Origin: an uncultured Pelagibacteraceae bacterium
GTDB taxonomy: Bacteria > Pseudomonadota > Alphaproteobacteria > Pelagibacterales > Pelagibacteraceae
NCBI GenBank assembly: GCA_902581605.1
Contig: CACHPE010000001.1
Location: forward strand, 62,001-126,000
Direction: 5' to 3'
DNA length: 64,000 nucleotides
The translations under genes and the position numbers were made by a program. Positions 1-8,459 of this stretch are shown piece by piece (positions within the stretch are counted from its first letter, which is position 1; each line of letters starts with the position of its first letter). The notes under the pieces are model-generated. The model saw only the letters and a list, made by a program, of their open reading frames with translations, had not been told where the DNA came from and did no database searches.

Positions 1-1
1 T

Positions 2-103
2 GAAAATTTTTCTATCGAAAATGGGTTAATGACTCCAACAATGAAAGTGAAAAGAAAAAAAGTTACAGAAAAATATAAAAATCAGCTAGAAAATCTTTAT
101 TAA
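2..103 (+). CDS. C-terminal end of a long-chain acyl-CoA synthetase-like protein (5' truncated)
   Basis: Reading frame 2 is open from the window edge to a TAA at 101-103 and encodes 33 residues starting ENFSIENGLMTPTMKVKR. The pattern 'ENGLMTPTMKVKR' followed by a lysine-rich tail and a short hydrophobic end is typical of the extreme C-terminus of AMP-forming long-chain fatty acid-CoA ligases, where the lysine-bearing C-terminal subdomain closes the active site. Only the tail is visible, so substrate class is inferred from family knowledge and could be another acyl-activating AMP-binding enzyme. Confidence 0.6.
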   Translation, partial: ENFSIENGLMTPTMKVKRKKVTEKYKNQLENLY

Positions 104-222
104 ACAATTAAAATTAAATTGTTTATTAACCGCATAAACATTAACTAAATTAATAAAAAAAGTTTTACGAAAATAAAAAATTAAAATAAAAGTTTTATAA
201 AATTCAACTTTTAATTAAAGAA

Positions 223-251
223 TTGACATAACTTATAGAAAAAAATAAAAA
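223..251 (+). promoter_or_regulatory. Sigma70-type promoter for the lysine-rich microprotein
   Basis: A perfect TTGACA -35 box lies at 223-228, followed after 17 bp by an AT-rich -10 candidate TAAAAA at 246-251. The predicted transcript would start near 258-262, just before an inverted repeat (CGAATC 263-268, GATTCG 274-279) in the 5' leader. The -35 and spacing are strong; the -10 is only a partial match. Confidence 0.5.
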
Positions 252-262
252 TATGTTAATAG

Positions 263-279
263 CGAATCAATTTGATTCG
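263..279 (+). repeat. Inverted repeat in the leader of the lysine-rich microprotein
   Basis: CGAATCAA and TTGATTCG are perfect reverse complements around one central base. As RNA this gives a 6-bp stem with a 5-nt loop at or near the predicted 5' end, 24 bp upstream of the start codon. It could stabilise the 5' end or act as an operator; function unknown. Confidence 0.5.
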
Positions 280-303
280 TTTAACTAAAAAAGGGAGCTA
301 AAG

Positions 304-396
304 ATGCCTAAGAAAAGAAAAAAAGCGGCAAAGAAAACTAAGAAAAAAGCTAAGAAAAAAGCTAAGAAAAAAGCAAAAAAAAGAAGAAGAAAATAG
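304..396 (+). CDS. Lysine-rich 30-residue basic microprotein
   Basis: The 30-residue frame begins MPKKRKKAAKKTKKK and continues as KKAKKKA-type repeats ending in RRRK. Apart from the initiator, Pro, Ala and Thr, every residue is Lys or Arg. A good ribosome-binding site (AAGGGAG, 291-297) sits 6 bp before the ATG, a promoter-like element lies at 223-251, and a strong intrinsic terminator follows at 421-459, so it forms a self-contained monocistronic unit. The composition resembles histone H1 tails and suggests binding to DNA, RNA or other polyanions; that is inference. It is far too short for usual gene callers. The tight RBS and flanking signals argue against a chance open frame. Confidence 0.7.
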   Translation: MPKKRKKAAKKTKKKAKKKAKKKAKKRRRK

Positions 397-420
397 TAAC
401 TTAGTATTCTTTACAAAAAA

Positions 421-459
421 CGCTTCTCATTACATTTTGTATGAGAGGCGTTTTTTTTT
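421..459 (+). terminator. Intrinsic terminator, probably bidirectional
   Basis: A 10-bp stem (421-430 with 441-450, one G-U pair) and a 10-nt loop are followed by nine T residues. The left side is preceded by a run of A (415-420), so the same hairpin can end the minus-strand carD transcript as well as the plus-strand microprotein transcript. The stop codon of carD lies directly against the T-tract. Confidence 0.85.
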
Positions 460-1363
460 ATTCTTCAATCGGTTCGTCGTTATCAGAAATTGGCTCGTCT
501 ACAGGTAGTTCACTAGTTGGAGCTTTTGAAGCTGCTACTGGCTGTGGCTGACCACCTAAATTTCTTTTCAGTGCTTTATCTAATTTTTTCTGAGTGTCCT
601 CAAAAGAAACATTTAAAACAATCTGAAATTCAGATAAAATTCTTTCATAAGCCTTTTCAAATAATTGTCTTTCACTATAAGACTGGTCAACCATAAGGTC
701 ATCACCCTTATTTAAATCTCTGACAACCTCAGCTAATTCATATATTTTTCCAGAAGATATTTTCGCTTCATATTCTTGTGCTCTTCTACTCCACATTGAT
801 CTTTTAATTTTTGGCTTACTTTTTAATATTGAAATACATTTGTTAACCTGATTAATAGTTGCCAAAGGTCTCAAGTGAGACTGTTTGTTTACAGGGACCA
901 TTCCATTAGCTTTATCTTTTTCAAACTTAATAACATATGTTTCAACATCAATTCCACCAATATTAATTTTTTTGAACTCAGTAATTTGGCCTACACCATG
1001 CTTTGGATAAACAACGTGATCTTTAATTTTATATTCTCTTTTTTCGGTTTCTTGTTTTTTAACTTTTTTTATTTCAGGTTTAACTTCATTAGTTTTTGAA
1101 ATTCTTAAATTATCTACTTTTGTTTCATCTGTTGTTTCTGCAACTTTAACAGTTTTTTTTATTTTTTTTGCTTTAGGTAAAACTTTTTTGGCAATTTTTT
1201 TGGTCTTTTTTGAAATTATTTTTTTAGCTTTTTTAGCTTTTTTAGCTTTTACAGTTTTTTTTGATTTGACAACCGTCCTTTTAGAAACTTTTTTTTTCAC
1301 TTTTTTGTCTGATTTGCCTTTAAAGATTTTCTTTAAAATATTTTTCGTACTTATTTTGCTCAT
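458..1363 (-). CDS. carD: CarD-family transcriptional regulator with long lysine-rich N-terminal tail
   Basis: CarD/CdnL proteins bind the RNA polymerase beta subunit and stabilise open promoter complexes, notably at rRNA promoters. The conserved core is clear: the RNAP-interacting Tudor-like part begins at [17 protein letters not shown], followed by the helical DNA-facing part containing '[15 protein letters not shown]'. About 100 residues of Lys/Ala/Val repeats precede the core, resembling a histone H1 tail, and a short acidic Pro-rich tail ends the protein. The frame is open upstream to a GTG at 1405, which would overlap the ferredoxin gene by 86 bp. I chose the ATG at 1363 (301 aa); the ATG at 1378 is also possible. 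None has a clear ribosome-binding site. It is last in the helicase-TerB-fdxA-carD group, an order also seen in other alphaproteobacteria. Confidence 0.85.
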   Translation of the reverse strand: MSKISTKNILKKIFKGKSDKKVKKKVSKRTVVKSKKTVKAKKAKKAKKIISKKTKKIAKKVLPKAKKIKKTVKVAETTDETKVDNLRISKTNEVKPEIKKVKKQETEKREYKIKDHVVYPKHGVGQITEFKKINIGGIDVETYVIKFEKDKANGMVPVNKQSHLRPLATINQVNKCISILKSKPKIKRSMWSRRAQEYEAKISSGKIYELAEVVRDLNKGDDLMVDQSYSERQLFEKAYERILSEFQIVLNVSFEDTQKKLDKALKRNLGGQPQPVAASKAPTSELPVDEPISDNDEPIEE

Positions 1364-1646
1364 TTTTAAATTTTTCATGATCCGCTGGTGGATCTTTTTT
1401 TTCACTTATGTTAGGCCAGATTTCAGAATATTTTTTATTGATCTCTAACCATTTTTCACTTCCAGGTTCAGTATCCGCTTTTATGGCATCGACAGGACAT
1501 TCTGGCTCGCAAACGCCACAATCTATACACTCATCGGGTTTAATTACAAGCATATTTTTACCCTCGTAAAAGCAATCAACTGGACAGACATCAACGCAGT
1601 CTGTTAGTTTGCACTTGATACAATTATCGTTAACGATATATGTCAT
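1320..1646 (-). CDS. fdxA: 7Fe (3Fe-4S/4Fe-4S) ferredoxin FdxA
   Basis: A 108-residue soluble electron carrier. Cys9, Cys17 and Cys50 match the 3Fe-4S ligands and Cys21, Cys40, Cys43 and Cys46 the 4Fe-4S ligands of Azotobacter-type 7Fe ferredoxins, offset by one residue; Cys12 corresponds to a non-ligand cysteine there. The C-terminal extension '[17 protein letters not shown]' is characteristic of the FdxA family. The gene overlaps the upstream TerB-like gene by 4 bp and the downstream carD start, so it is very likely co-transcribed. The physiological partner is not shown by the sequence. Confidence 0.95.
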   Translation of the reverse strand: MTYIVNDNCIKCKLTDCVDVCPVDCFYEGKNMLVIKPDECIDCGVCEPECPVDAIKADTEPGSEKWLEINKKYSEIWPNISEKKDPPADHEKFKNEQNKYEKYFKENL

Positions 1647-2053
1647 TTTGAATTTTGTTTAATTTTTTCTTTAATATCGCCCATTGTTTTATTGTCAATA
1701 TAAAGTAATCCCGCAAGTCGTCTCATTAAATTAGTTTCGTATATATCAGCATCATTGTTTGAGTAAATTATAGACCATAAAGCCTCTACGATTTTAATTT
1801 TATCTTGCTCAGGTAAATTTTTTACCTCCCTAGTAAATTCTAAAATTTGATTTGAGTTTTCTTCAATTATTTTTGCATCTTCAATTGTTTTAGAAATATT
1901 TTCATCTTCTACACCAAGCTCTTTAAGTGTTTTTTTTATAATTTTTTCCTCTTTATTAGTATAATTCTCATCTATTTTAGCAGCATGAATTAATAAAGCA
2001 CAAACTTTTGAGAGAAAATTATTACTTTTTATTTCATTTTTTTTAAAAATCAT
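1643..2053 (-). CDS. TerB-like (tellurite-resistance TerB family) small protein
   Basis: A 136-residue all-helical protein resembling the COG4103 / TerB-like group: an N-terminal helical segment with '[18 protein letters not shown]' and a C-terminal '[23 protein letters not shown]' segment with the acidic residues typical of the TerB metal-binding fold. The family has no settled function, and a link to tellurite is unlikely in an ocean oligotroph. It lies 1 bp after the helicase gene and overlaps fdxA by 4 bp, so it is part of the same operon. Confidence 0.75.
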   Translation of the reverse strand: MIFKKNEIKSNNFLSKVCALLIHAAKIDENYTNKEEKIIKKTLKELGVEDENISKTIEDAKIIEENSNQILEFTREVKNLPEQDKIKIVEALWSIIYSNNDADIYETNLMRRLAGLLYIDNKTMGDIKEKIKQNSK

Positions 2054-2054
2054 T

Positions 2055-4535
2055 CTAATTTAAATTTAAATTCTTTAATATTTTAAATGGATTTTCATTT
2101 GAGATTTTCTTTGAAGGAATTTTTTTAAATTTTTTAGTGGGACTATATTTAAAAAATGTTTCATTCTCTTTTTCAAATATTTTATATTTCATTTTTTGAA
2201 GTAATTTTTTGAAGTTATCTTTACTGCATCCTAAAAGATTTAACATTTCTGGAACTAATTTTACTTCAGAATTTTCTTTTGAACTAGAATTTATTATTAA
2301 TACAAATAATCTTTCCAAAATATCAATTCTTACAAAAAAATTATCAAATCTTTCAAATCCACACAAAAGCATAAAATCTTTATTTTTTATTTCTTTATCT
2401 TCTAAAAAATTTAAACCGAAGGTTGGTGGTTTTAAATTATGAAATTTTTGATAAAAATTTTTCCATAATAATGTTCGTAAAGATACTGCTTCTGGCTTAA
2501 TTAACTGATAAAGGAAAACATGATACCTTCCAAACTTTACTCCTAAGTTTCTAAGAATTTTTCTTTCATTTTGTTCTAGGTTTTTTAGGTATTCAGAAAC
2601 TTGGTCTCGTTTTAATACCCCATTATTTTCATAGAGTTGATATGCCAATGCTTTAATTGATGAATTATTTTCATTTATATATTTTAAATCAATTAAACTT
2701 TTTAGAACGTTATTTATTTTTGCATGTATCCATTTGTTAATGTAATCATTTAATTTTTGTTTAGTGTTTTGTTCAATAATATCATCAACGATTAAATCAA
2801 AATTAGGATTTAAATAATCAGTACCTGCTATTAATTTGGCAATCGGGAAATCATTCCAGTAAATTTTAAAGTCTTCATTCAAATTTATTAATCCCAAATC
2901 AATTATTGATTGAACACGTTTTTCTAATTCTGGACCAATAGTTTGTCTGGCAGCTTTTTTTAAAGATTTAATATCTGTTTCCAAAGCTCCTTTTTTTAGA
3001 TCTAGTTCTAATTTTAGTCCTTTAATCTTTCCAATAAATTGATCGTCAATTTTAACCTCATTGTTTTGTAAAATTTCAGTTTTAAATTCCATATCTTGTT
3101 TTAGACCTCTAGCGAGTACACTTGCTCTTTTGTCGATAAAAGTTTTAGTAAGTTCTTCATGTAATCTGTCTGAAAGTCTGTCTTCTAAATATTTAGTTTT
3201 TTCTATCCAATAACTTTGATTTTCTACCCAATTATTTTTATTTGAAACATATGACCAAGTTCTAACATTTGCAATTCTATTTGATAAAGAATCTACATTT
3301 CCATCTAATTTATCAAGTTTCATTAGCTCTAACCTCATATAATCTTCAGAAATTAGTCCTTTTTTGCTTGTTAAAAATTTAAATACATTTCCAATAACTT
3401 GAAAATGATTTCCGTAAGTTTTTTTAACAAAATCAGGTATTTGGCAACACTCCCATAAAAGCATTAAAGTTTTCTTATCAAATCCTTTATTCAAAATTTT
3501 TTGATCTTTTAAAAAATATTTTAGTGCTTTTTCATCCTCACATTCATGAATTTTTCTTAGCCATTCCACCAGAGGTTTTTCTTCTAAACTTTTAATTAAA
3601 CTATTTGTGTTATTGAAATTAAGATTTGAATTTCTCCAATACAAAGTTTTAATTTCTTCAAATTTATGATTTTCTAATAACTCTACTTCTTCTGGAGTTA
3701 TTTCTTTACAATCACCAGTAATACCAAAACTACCGTCGTTAAGGTATCGACCAGCTCTACCTGCTATTTGACCTATTTCAGATAGATTTAACCTTCTTAA
3801 TTTTTTTCCATCAAATTTCTTAATATTTGAAAAATAAACAAAATCTAAATCCATATTTATTCCCATTCCAATTGCATCTGTTGCAACTAAGAAATCTACA
3901 TCCCCAGATTGATATAATTCAACTTGAGCATTTCTTGTTTTTGGACTTAGTGATCCCATTACAATAGCGGCACCACCCTTTTGTCTTCTTATTAATTCAG
4001 CAATGGCATAAACCTCCTCTGCTGAAAATGCAATGATTGCTGTTTTTCTGTCAATTCTTGATATTTTTTTATGACCACCATAAGTAAGTTTAGATAGTCT
4101 TTCTCTATTTATAAATTCAATATCTCCATCTAATTTTGAAATAATATTTTTAATGGTACTTGAACCCATCAACATTGTAAGTTTTTCTCCCCTCATATTT
4201 AGAAGTCTGTCAGTAAAAATATGACCTCTTTCGTGATCAGCACACATTTGAATCTCGTCCACGCCAACAAACTCTAGATGTTTGTCAATTGGCATAGACT
4301 CTACCGTGCATAAAAAATATTTGGCATTAGATGGAATGATTTTTTCCTCACCAGTTATTAATGCAACTTTATCTAAACTTATTTTCTTGATTACTTTGTC
4401 ATATACTTCTCTTGCTAATAATCTAAGTGGAAATCCAATCATGCCACTCTCAAAAGAAAGCATGGTTTCGATAGCAAGATGGGTTTTGCCTGTATTAGTA
4501 GGACCGAGAACAGCTGTAATTTTATTTTTAGTCAT
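2055..4535 (-). CDS. SUV3-like superfamily 2 RNA helicase
   Basis: 826 residues. The N-terminal half is an SF2 helicase core: Walker A GPTNTGKT at residues 11-18, the SUV3-type motif II DEIQ at 93-96, then 'ATDAIGMGINMDLDFVYFSN' and motif VI 'GQIAGRAGRYL'. The DEIQ box and the overall order match mitochondrial SUV3 and its alphaproteobacterial relatives, which unwind RNA and in mitochondria feed RNA to a degradosome. The long C-terminal half is Lys/Asn-rich, helical and poorly conserved. It heads the minus-strand group with TerB-like, fdxA and carD. The helicase assignment is firm; an RNA-turnover role is inferred from the family. Confidence 0.9.
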   Translation of the reverse strand: MTKNKITAVLGPTNTGKTHLAIETMLSFESGMIGFPLRLLAREVYDKVIKKISLDKVALITGEEKIIPSNAKYFLCTVESMPIDKHLEFVGVDEIQMCADHERGHIFTDRLLNMRGEKLTMLMGSSTIKNIISKLDGDIEFINRERLSKLTYGGHKKISRIDRKTAIIAFSAEEVYAIAELIRRQKGGAAIVMGSLSPKTRNAQVELYQSGDVDFLVATDAIGMGINMDLDFVYFSNIKKFDGKKLRRLNLSEIGQIAGRAGRYLNDGSFGITGDCKEITPEEVELLENHKFEEIKTLYWRNSNLNFNNTNSLIKSLEEKPLVEWLRKIHECEDEKALKYFLKDQKILNKGFDKKTLMLLWECCQIPDFVKKTYGNHFQVIGNVFKFLTSKKGLISEDYMRLELMKLDKLDGNVDSLSNRIANVRTWSYVSNKNNWVENQSYWIEKTKYLEDRLSDRLHEELTKTFIDKRASVLARGLKQDMEFKTEILQNNEVKIDDQFIGKIKGLKLELDLKKGALETDIKSLKKAARQTIGPELEKRVQSIIDLGLINLNEDFKIYWNDFPIAKLIAGTDYLNPNFDLIVDDIIEQNTKQKLNDYINKWIHAKINNVLKSLIDLKYINENNSSIKALAYQLYENNGVLKRDQVSEYLKNLEQNERKILRNLGVKFGRYHVFLYQLIKPEAVSLRTLLWKNFYQKFHNLKPPTFGLNFLEDKEIKNKDFMLLCGFERFDNFFVRIDILERLFVLIINSSSKENSEVKLVPEMLNLLGCSKDNFKKLLQKMKYKIFEKENETFFKYSPTKKFKKIPSKKISNENPFKILKNLNLN

Positions 4536-4716
4536 TTCTGTCTTTTGTGCTTCTTTTTTTTTTACCTACCAGATATTGTTACTGCTAAAGAACAAAAATA
4601 GACTAAAACATGACCGAATCGGAAGGTAAAAAGTTCTCATTTTCTTTTTAATTTATGGGAGATTATCATAAGATTAATATTTAATTAAAGTTTAATCTAA
4701 CTATTGAGAGGACAAA

Positions 4717-5724
4717 ATGATAAATAATTTATTAAAATCTCTTGCGGTTTTATTAGTTATTACAAGTTCATTTATTGGAAAAGCTATTTCAAATGAATTA
4801 ACTTTTTTTACTATAGGGACTGGAGGAACTGCTTATACTTATTATCCTGTAGGTGGAATGATAGCTAATGCAATTTCAAAACCTCCTGGATCAAGGGAAT
4901 GCGGAAAAGGAGGAAGTTGTGGAGTTGATGGTTTAATTGCATCTGCTGTTTCTTCTAGAGGTTCAGTTGATAATGTAAACGCTATTATATCAGGTTTAAG
5001 AAATTCTGGGTTTGCGCAATCAGACGTTGCTTATTGGGCTTATACTGGAACAGGAACAATGGAGGGTAAGGAACCTGCAAAAGATTTAAGAACCATTGCA
5101 GCTTTATTTCAAGAACATATCCATTTGGTAGCTTTAAAAAAAAGTAATATTAACTCAGTAAAAGATTTAAAAGGAAAAAGGGTATCTTTAGATGAGCCAG
5201 GTTCAGGAACATATGTAGATGCTAAATTAATTCTAGAGTCAAATGGATTAAGTACCAATGATGTTAAAGCAGAAGCTTTAAAAGGAAAAGCTGCAACAGA
5301 CGCTTTAAGAAACGGTAAAGTTGATGCTATTTTTGTTGTCGCTGGTTATCCAACTGGTGCAATAGTTGAGCTTGCATCTGCAGTTGATATTAAATTAGTA
5401 CCTATCGATGGTTCTGGAGCAAAAGCTTTAACTTCTAAATATGGTTTCTTTTCTGAAAGTCCAATACCATCAGGAACTTATGAAGGAGTTGATGCAGTTA
5501 ATACTGTAGCTGTTGGTGCTCAATGGTTTACATCAGCAAAAGAAGATACTGATTTGATATATAAAATAACTAAAGCTTTGTGGAATAAGGAGTCTAGAAA
5601 GCTAATGGATGTAGGTCATGCAAAAGGAAAAACAATTACGCCTGATACAGCGCTGTCAGGAGTGGGTGTACCGTTACATCCTGGTGCAGAAAAGTTCTAT
5701 AAAGAAGCAGGACTTTTAAAATAA
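4717..5724 (+). CDS. TRAP transporter solute-binding protein, TAXI family
   Basis: 335 residues with an N-terminal signal peptide (hydrophobic 'LLKSLAVLLVITSSFIG', likely cleavage before SNELTF) and the TAXI-family opening 'FFTIGTGGTAYTYYPVG'. It is the periplasmic receptor of a tripartite ATP-independent transporter; the fused permease follows 49 bp downstream. TAXI receptors bind small organic acids or amino acids such as glutamate in the few studied cases; the ligand here cannot be read from sequence. The ribosome-binding site GAGAGGA lies just upstream of the ATG. A cysteine pair in 'RECGKGGSCG' (around residues 68-74) could form a disulphide. Confidence 0.93.
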   Translation: MINNLLKSLAVLLVITSSFIGKAISNELTFFTIGTGGTAYTYYPVGGMIANAISKPPGSRECGKGGSCGVDGLIASAVSSRGSVDNVNAIISGLRNSGFAQSDVAYWAYTGTGTMEGKEPAKDLRTIAALFQEHIHLVALKKSNINSVKDLKGKRVSLDEPGSGTYVDAKLILESNGLSTNDVKAEALKGKAATDALRNGKVDAIFVVAGYPTGAIVELASAVDIKLVPIDGSGAKALTSKYGFFSESPIPSGTYEGVDAVNTVAVGAQWFTSAKEDTDLIYKITKALWNKESRKLMDVGHAKGKTITPDTALSGVGVPLHPGAEKFYKEAGLLK

Positions 5725-5740
5725 TAAATCAAAATATACT

Positions 5741-5773
5741 GCCCTAGATCTTTTTTGATCTAGGGCATTTTTT
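5741..5773 (+). terminator. Terminator-like hairpin between TRAP receptor and permease
   Basis: A perfect 10-bp stem (5741-5750 with 5757-5766) with a T6 loop is followed by ATTTTTT; the permease ATG begins at 5774, directly after the T-tract. The hairpin has the form of a strong intrinsic terminator or a 3'-end stabiliser for the receptor mRNA. Partial readthrough would give much more receptor than permease, as is usual for binding-protein-dependent uptake. Confidence 0.8.
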
Positions 5774-7759
5774 ATGTCTAAATTTGATATATCACAAAAA
5801 AAAATCTCTGATTTACAAAAAAAATATGAGGTTAAAACTAACGAGAGAGAACTAAAATTTTTTTTAAAATCTTTTGCTTTTTCAGTTTTAGCATTAATGT
5901 CTATATATCATTTTTATGCTTCTGGCTTTGGAACAATTAGAGAAATTTTGCACAGAGGAATACATATATCATTTGTTGTAGGTTTAGTTTTTATTTTTTA
6001 TAGCTGGAAAAAAATTGATGATAATCAAAAAAATTTTAAAGTACCTTATATTGATATAATCCTATCAATTTTAGTTGTTGTTTCAGCTCTTTATTTACCT
6101 TTACTACCTCCAGAAGTTTTAGCATCAAGAGTTGGTAACCCAGAAAATATAGAAATTATAATGGGATCTTTTTTGATTTTATTAACACTAGAAGCAGCAA
6201 GAAGATCAATTGGTTTTACCCTACCTTTTATTTGTGTTCTTTTTATTTTCTTTGCTATTTTTGGACCATATTTTCCAGGTGCTTTAAAACATGGGGGCAC
6301 TAGTTGGGTCGGTTTTGTAAATCATATTTATATAACTAATCAAGGAATATATGGAATTGCTGTTGGGGTTATGGCTCAATATGTTTTTTTATTTATATTA
6401 TTTGGTGTGCTTGCAACAAGAATAGGATTGGGTCAGCTTTTTATTGATTTAGCAATGGTTATTGCTGGAAAATACTCTGGAGGGCCAGCAAAAGTTGCAA
6501 TTTTTTCATCGGCTTTTTTAGGAACTATTTCTGGATCCTCTATTGCAAACACCGTTACCACCGGGTCTTTAACTATTCCAGCAATGAAAAAAGTTGGCTA
6601 TCCACCACATTTTTCTGGAGCTGTAGAAGCTACAGCTTCTACAGGTGGCCAAATTACACCTCCAATACTTGGAGCCGCAGCATTCATAATGGTAGAGTAT
6701 TTAGAAGTTCCACTAAGAGATATTTTAGCGGCGGCTCTTATTCCTGCTCTACTTCATTATTTTGGGATATTTATAATGGTCCACCTGGAAGCTAAAAAAT
6801 TAGGTCTTAGAGGGTTAACAAATGAGGAAGTGCCAAAATTTTTATCAGTAGTTAAAGATAACTGGTTGTCCTTAGCGCCTTTAATACTTTTAGTTTATTT
6901 AATTTTAATTGGTCGCACACCTGACTATGCTGCAGTAATTTCAATTATAGCATGTGTATTAATTGGTTTTATAAAAAAAACAAATAGGCTTACTATTAAA
7001 GATCTTATTAAGTGTTTATCTCAAGGAGCAAGAAATACTTTAGCTGTTGGAGCTGCAGCTGCAGCAATTGGAATCATTGTTGGTGTTGTAACATTAACTG
7101 GTGTTGGATTCAGATTAGGATTTGTTGTAATTCAAACAGCAGGTGATATAGGAGGTTTTTTTCTTAATTTTATTCCTTTTGATTTATTTACGATTGAGGA
7201 TTTGACACTTTTTTTTTCATTATTATTAATTGCATTTTCTTGTATTTTTATGGGCACTGGTGTTCCAACAACTGCAACTTATATAATTTTAGTTGCAGTC
7301 GCAGCGCCAGCGTTAACGCAACTAAATATTGAACCGATTGTTTCCCACTTCTTTGTTTTTTATTATGGTGTTTTAGCAGACATAACCCCCCCAGTAGCAC
7401 TAGCTGCTTATGCTGCTGCTGGAATAGCAGGTTCTAACCCTTTTAAAACAGGAAATACTGCTTTTAGATTAGGAATTGCTAAAGCATTAGTTCCATTTGT
7501 TTTTGTTTATTCACCATCTTTATTATTGGTAGCTCAAGGATTTGATATATATATTTTTTTTCAAACTTTAATCTCTGCAATGATAGGAATAGGATTAATA
7601 GGAATAAGTTTTTCTGGTTATTTTTTAAAAAATGTACCAATTTATCAACGTTGGTATTTGGGCGTAAATTCTTTATTTTTTATTGCTCCAGGAATTGAGA
7701 GTTCTATTTTAGGATTATTTTTAATATCTCCAGTGCTTTTTTTACAACTAAAAAAATAG
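5774..7759 (+). CDS. TRAP transporter fused permease, 4TM/12TM (DctQ-DctM type)
   Basis: 661 residues with many predicted membrane helices. The N-terminal part (about residues 35-150) corresponds to the small DctQ-like subunit and the rest to the large DctM-like subunit, with the conserved 'SGSSIANTVTTGSLTIPAMK' and 'GGQITPPILGAAAFIM' segments and a second 'GTGVPTTATYIILVA' / 'ITPPVALAAYAAAGIA' repeat. It pairs with the TAXI receptor to drive sodium- or proton-coupled uptake across the inner membrane. The start codon follows the T-tract of the hairpin, and no ribosome-binding site is visible, which may lower its expression further. Confidence 0.93.
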   Translation: MSKFDISQKKISDLQKKYEVKTNERELKFFLKSFAFSVLALMSIYHFYASGFGTIREILHRGIHISFVVGLVFIFYSWKKIDDNQKNFKVPYIDIILSILVVVSALYLPLLPPEVLASRVGNPENIEIIMGSFLILLTLEAARRSIGFTLPFICVLFIFFAIFGPYFPGALKHGGTSWVGFVNHIYITNQGIYGIAVGVMAQYVFLFILFGVLATRIGLGQLFIDLAMVIAGKYSGGPAKVAIFSSAFLGTISGSSIANTVTTGSLTIPAMKKVGYPPHFSGAVEATASTGGQITPPILGAAAFIMVEYLEVPLRDILAAALIPALLHYFGIFIMVHLEAKKLGLRGLTNEEVPKFLSVVKDNWLSLAPLILLVYLILIGRTPDYAAVISIIACVLIGFIKKTNRLTIKDLIKCLSQGARNTLAVGAAAAAIGIIVGVVTLTGVGFRLGFVVIQTAGDIGGFFLNFIPFDLFTIEDLTLFFSLLLIAFSCIFMGTGVPTTATYIILVAVAAPALTQLNIEPIVSHFFVFYYGVLADITPPVALAAYAAAGIAGSNPFKTGNTAFRLGIAKALVPFVFVYSPSLLLVAQGFDIYIFFQTLISAMIGIGLIGISFSGYFLKNVPIYQRWYLGVNSLFFIAPGIESSILGLFLISPVLFLQLKK

Positions 7760-7764
7760 ATTGT

Positions 7765-8190
7765 TTATCCTCCAGGTCCTAAATTAGAAGGCTTTATTTT
7801 AATAATTTTCCATACTCCAGATGCAGAGGTAATTATTTTATCATTACACTTTAGTTCACAAAATAAAAATACAAGAGTATTTGTTTTTTTTAAAATTTTT
7901 GTATGTCCAATAATTTCATCTCCAACTTTTGAAGCGCCTATAAATTTTATATCTAAAGAGATAGTTACACATGGAGCATTTCCCGCAGCTCTATGTGCGG
8001 CAGTTCCCGCTCCTGCATCTATTAAAGCAGATAAATAGCCTCCATGAGTTATTCCAGCAGCATTTAAATGATTTTCATTAATTATAGATTTAAATTCATA
8101 TTCATTTTCTGAAATACCTCTAAATAAAACACCCCCATTGTGTTTCATAAATCCAGATTTAACACTTATTTGCTCAAATTCATTGCTCAT
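7765..8190 (-). CDS. PaaI-type hotdog-fold acyl-CoA thioesterase
   Basis: 141 residues of hotdog-fold type. The segment 'GITHGGYLSALIDAGAG' carries the HGG...D signature of the PaaI / YbgC-like thioesterase group, with the central Asp on the hotdog helix. Such enzymes hydrolyse small or aromatic acyl-CoA thioesters; the natural substrate is unknown. It lies convergent to the TRAP permease (5 bp between stops) and downstream of tRNA-Arg on the same strand. Confidence 0.8.
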   Translation of the reverse strand: MSNEFEQISVKSGFMKHNGGVLFRGISENEYEFKSIINENHLNAAGITHGGYLSALIDAGAGTAAHRAAGNAPCVTISLDIKFIGASKVGDEIIGHTKILKKTNTLVFLFCELKCNDKIITSASGVWKIIKIKPSNLGPGG

Positions 8191-8196
8191 AATTTT

Positions 8197-8295
8197 TTAT
8201 AATACAAAAGTTAAAATTAATAAAATAATTAAAATAATTATAAAAAAATAAATTACTGATTTTTGTAAAGATGCATTTAAAAGCCAATTTAACAT
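8197..8295 (-). CDS. Possible 32-residue single-pass membrane microprotein
   Basis: An ATG at 8295 (on the minus strand), preceded by AAGGAAA about 5 bp upstream, opens a 32-codon frame beginning MLNWLLNASLQK and ending in about 18 hydrophobic residues rich in Ile and Leu. This would be one membrane helix. It sits between tRNA-Arg and the thioesterase (6 bp before the latter's start) on the same strand. The ribosome-binding site and hydrophobic pattern support it, but AT-rich DNA gives Ile/Leu/Phe runs by chance, so this is tentative. Confidence 0.4.
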   Translation of the reverse strand: MLNWLLNASLQKSVIYFFIIILIILLILTFVL

Positions 8296-8309
8296 TTTTG
8301 TTTCCTTTT

Positions 8310-8386
8310 TGGTGGACCGCCCAGAACTCGAATCTGGAATCTCCCGGTTCGTAGCCGAGCGCCTTATCCAATTTGGCCAGCGGTCC
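8310..8386 (-). tRNA. tRNA-Arg (anticodon ACG)
   Basis: Full cloverleaf on the minus strand. The acceptor stem GGACCGC pairs with GCGGTCC, the D-stem is GCC/GGC, the anticodon stem CTCGG/CCGGG encloses loop CTACGAA giving anticodon ACG (wobble A expected to become inosine), and the T-stem CCAGA/TCTGG encloses a normal TTCGAGT loop. Discriminator A and an encoded CCA are present. Confidence 0.97.
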
Positions 8387-8459
8387 ATTTTAATAATATA
8401 TCCCATATATCAAAGTTTTTGATGTAATTTAACTTATAAAATATTATGTTATTTACCTT

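Noticed and set aside
104-222. AT-rich gap after the acyl-CoA synthetase tail
   Set aside because: Only A/T runs; no frame, terminator or repeat that I can support.
1188-1448. Phe-rich plus-strand frame opposite carD
   Set aside because: It is the antisense of the lysine-rich CarD tail; AAA codons give TTT on the other strand.
8180-8406. Open frames covering tRNA-Arg (63 and 69 codons)
   Set aside because: They run through a full tRNA cloverleaf; only the 32-codon part downstream of the tRNA has its own ribosome-binding site.
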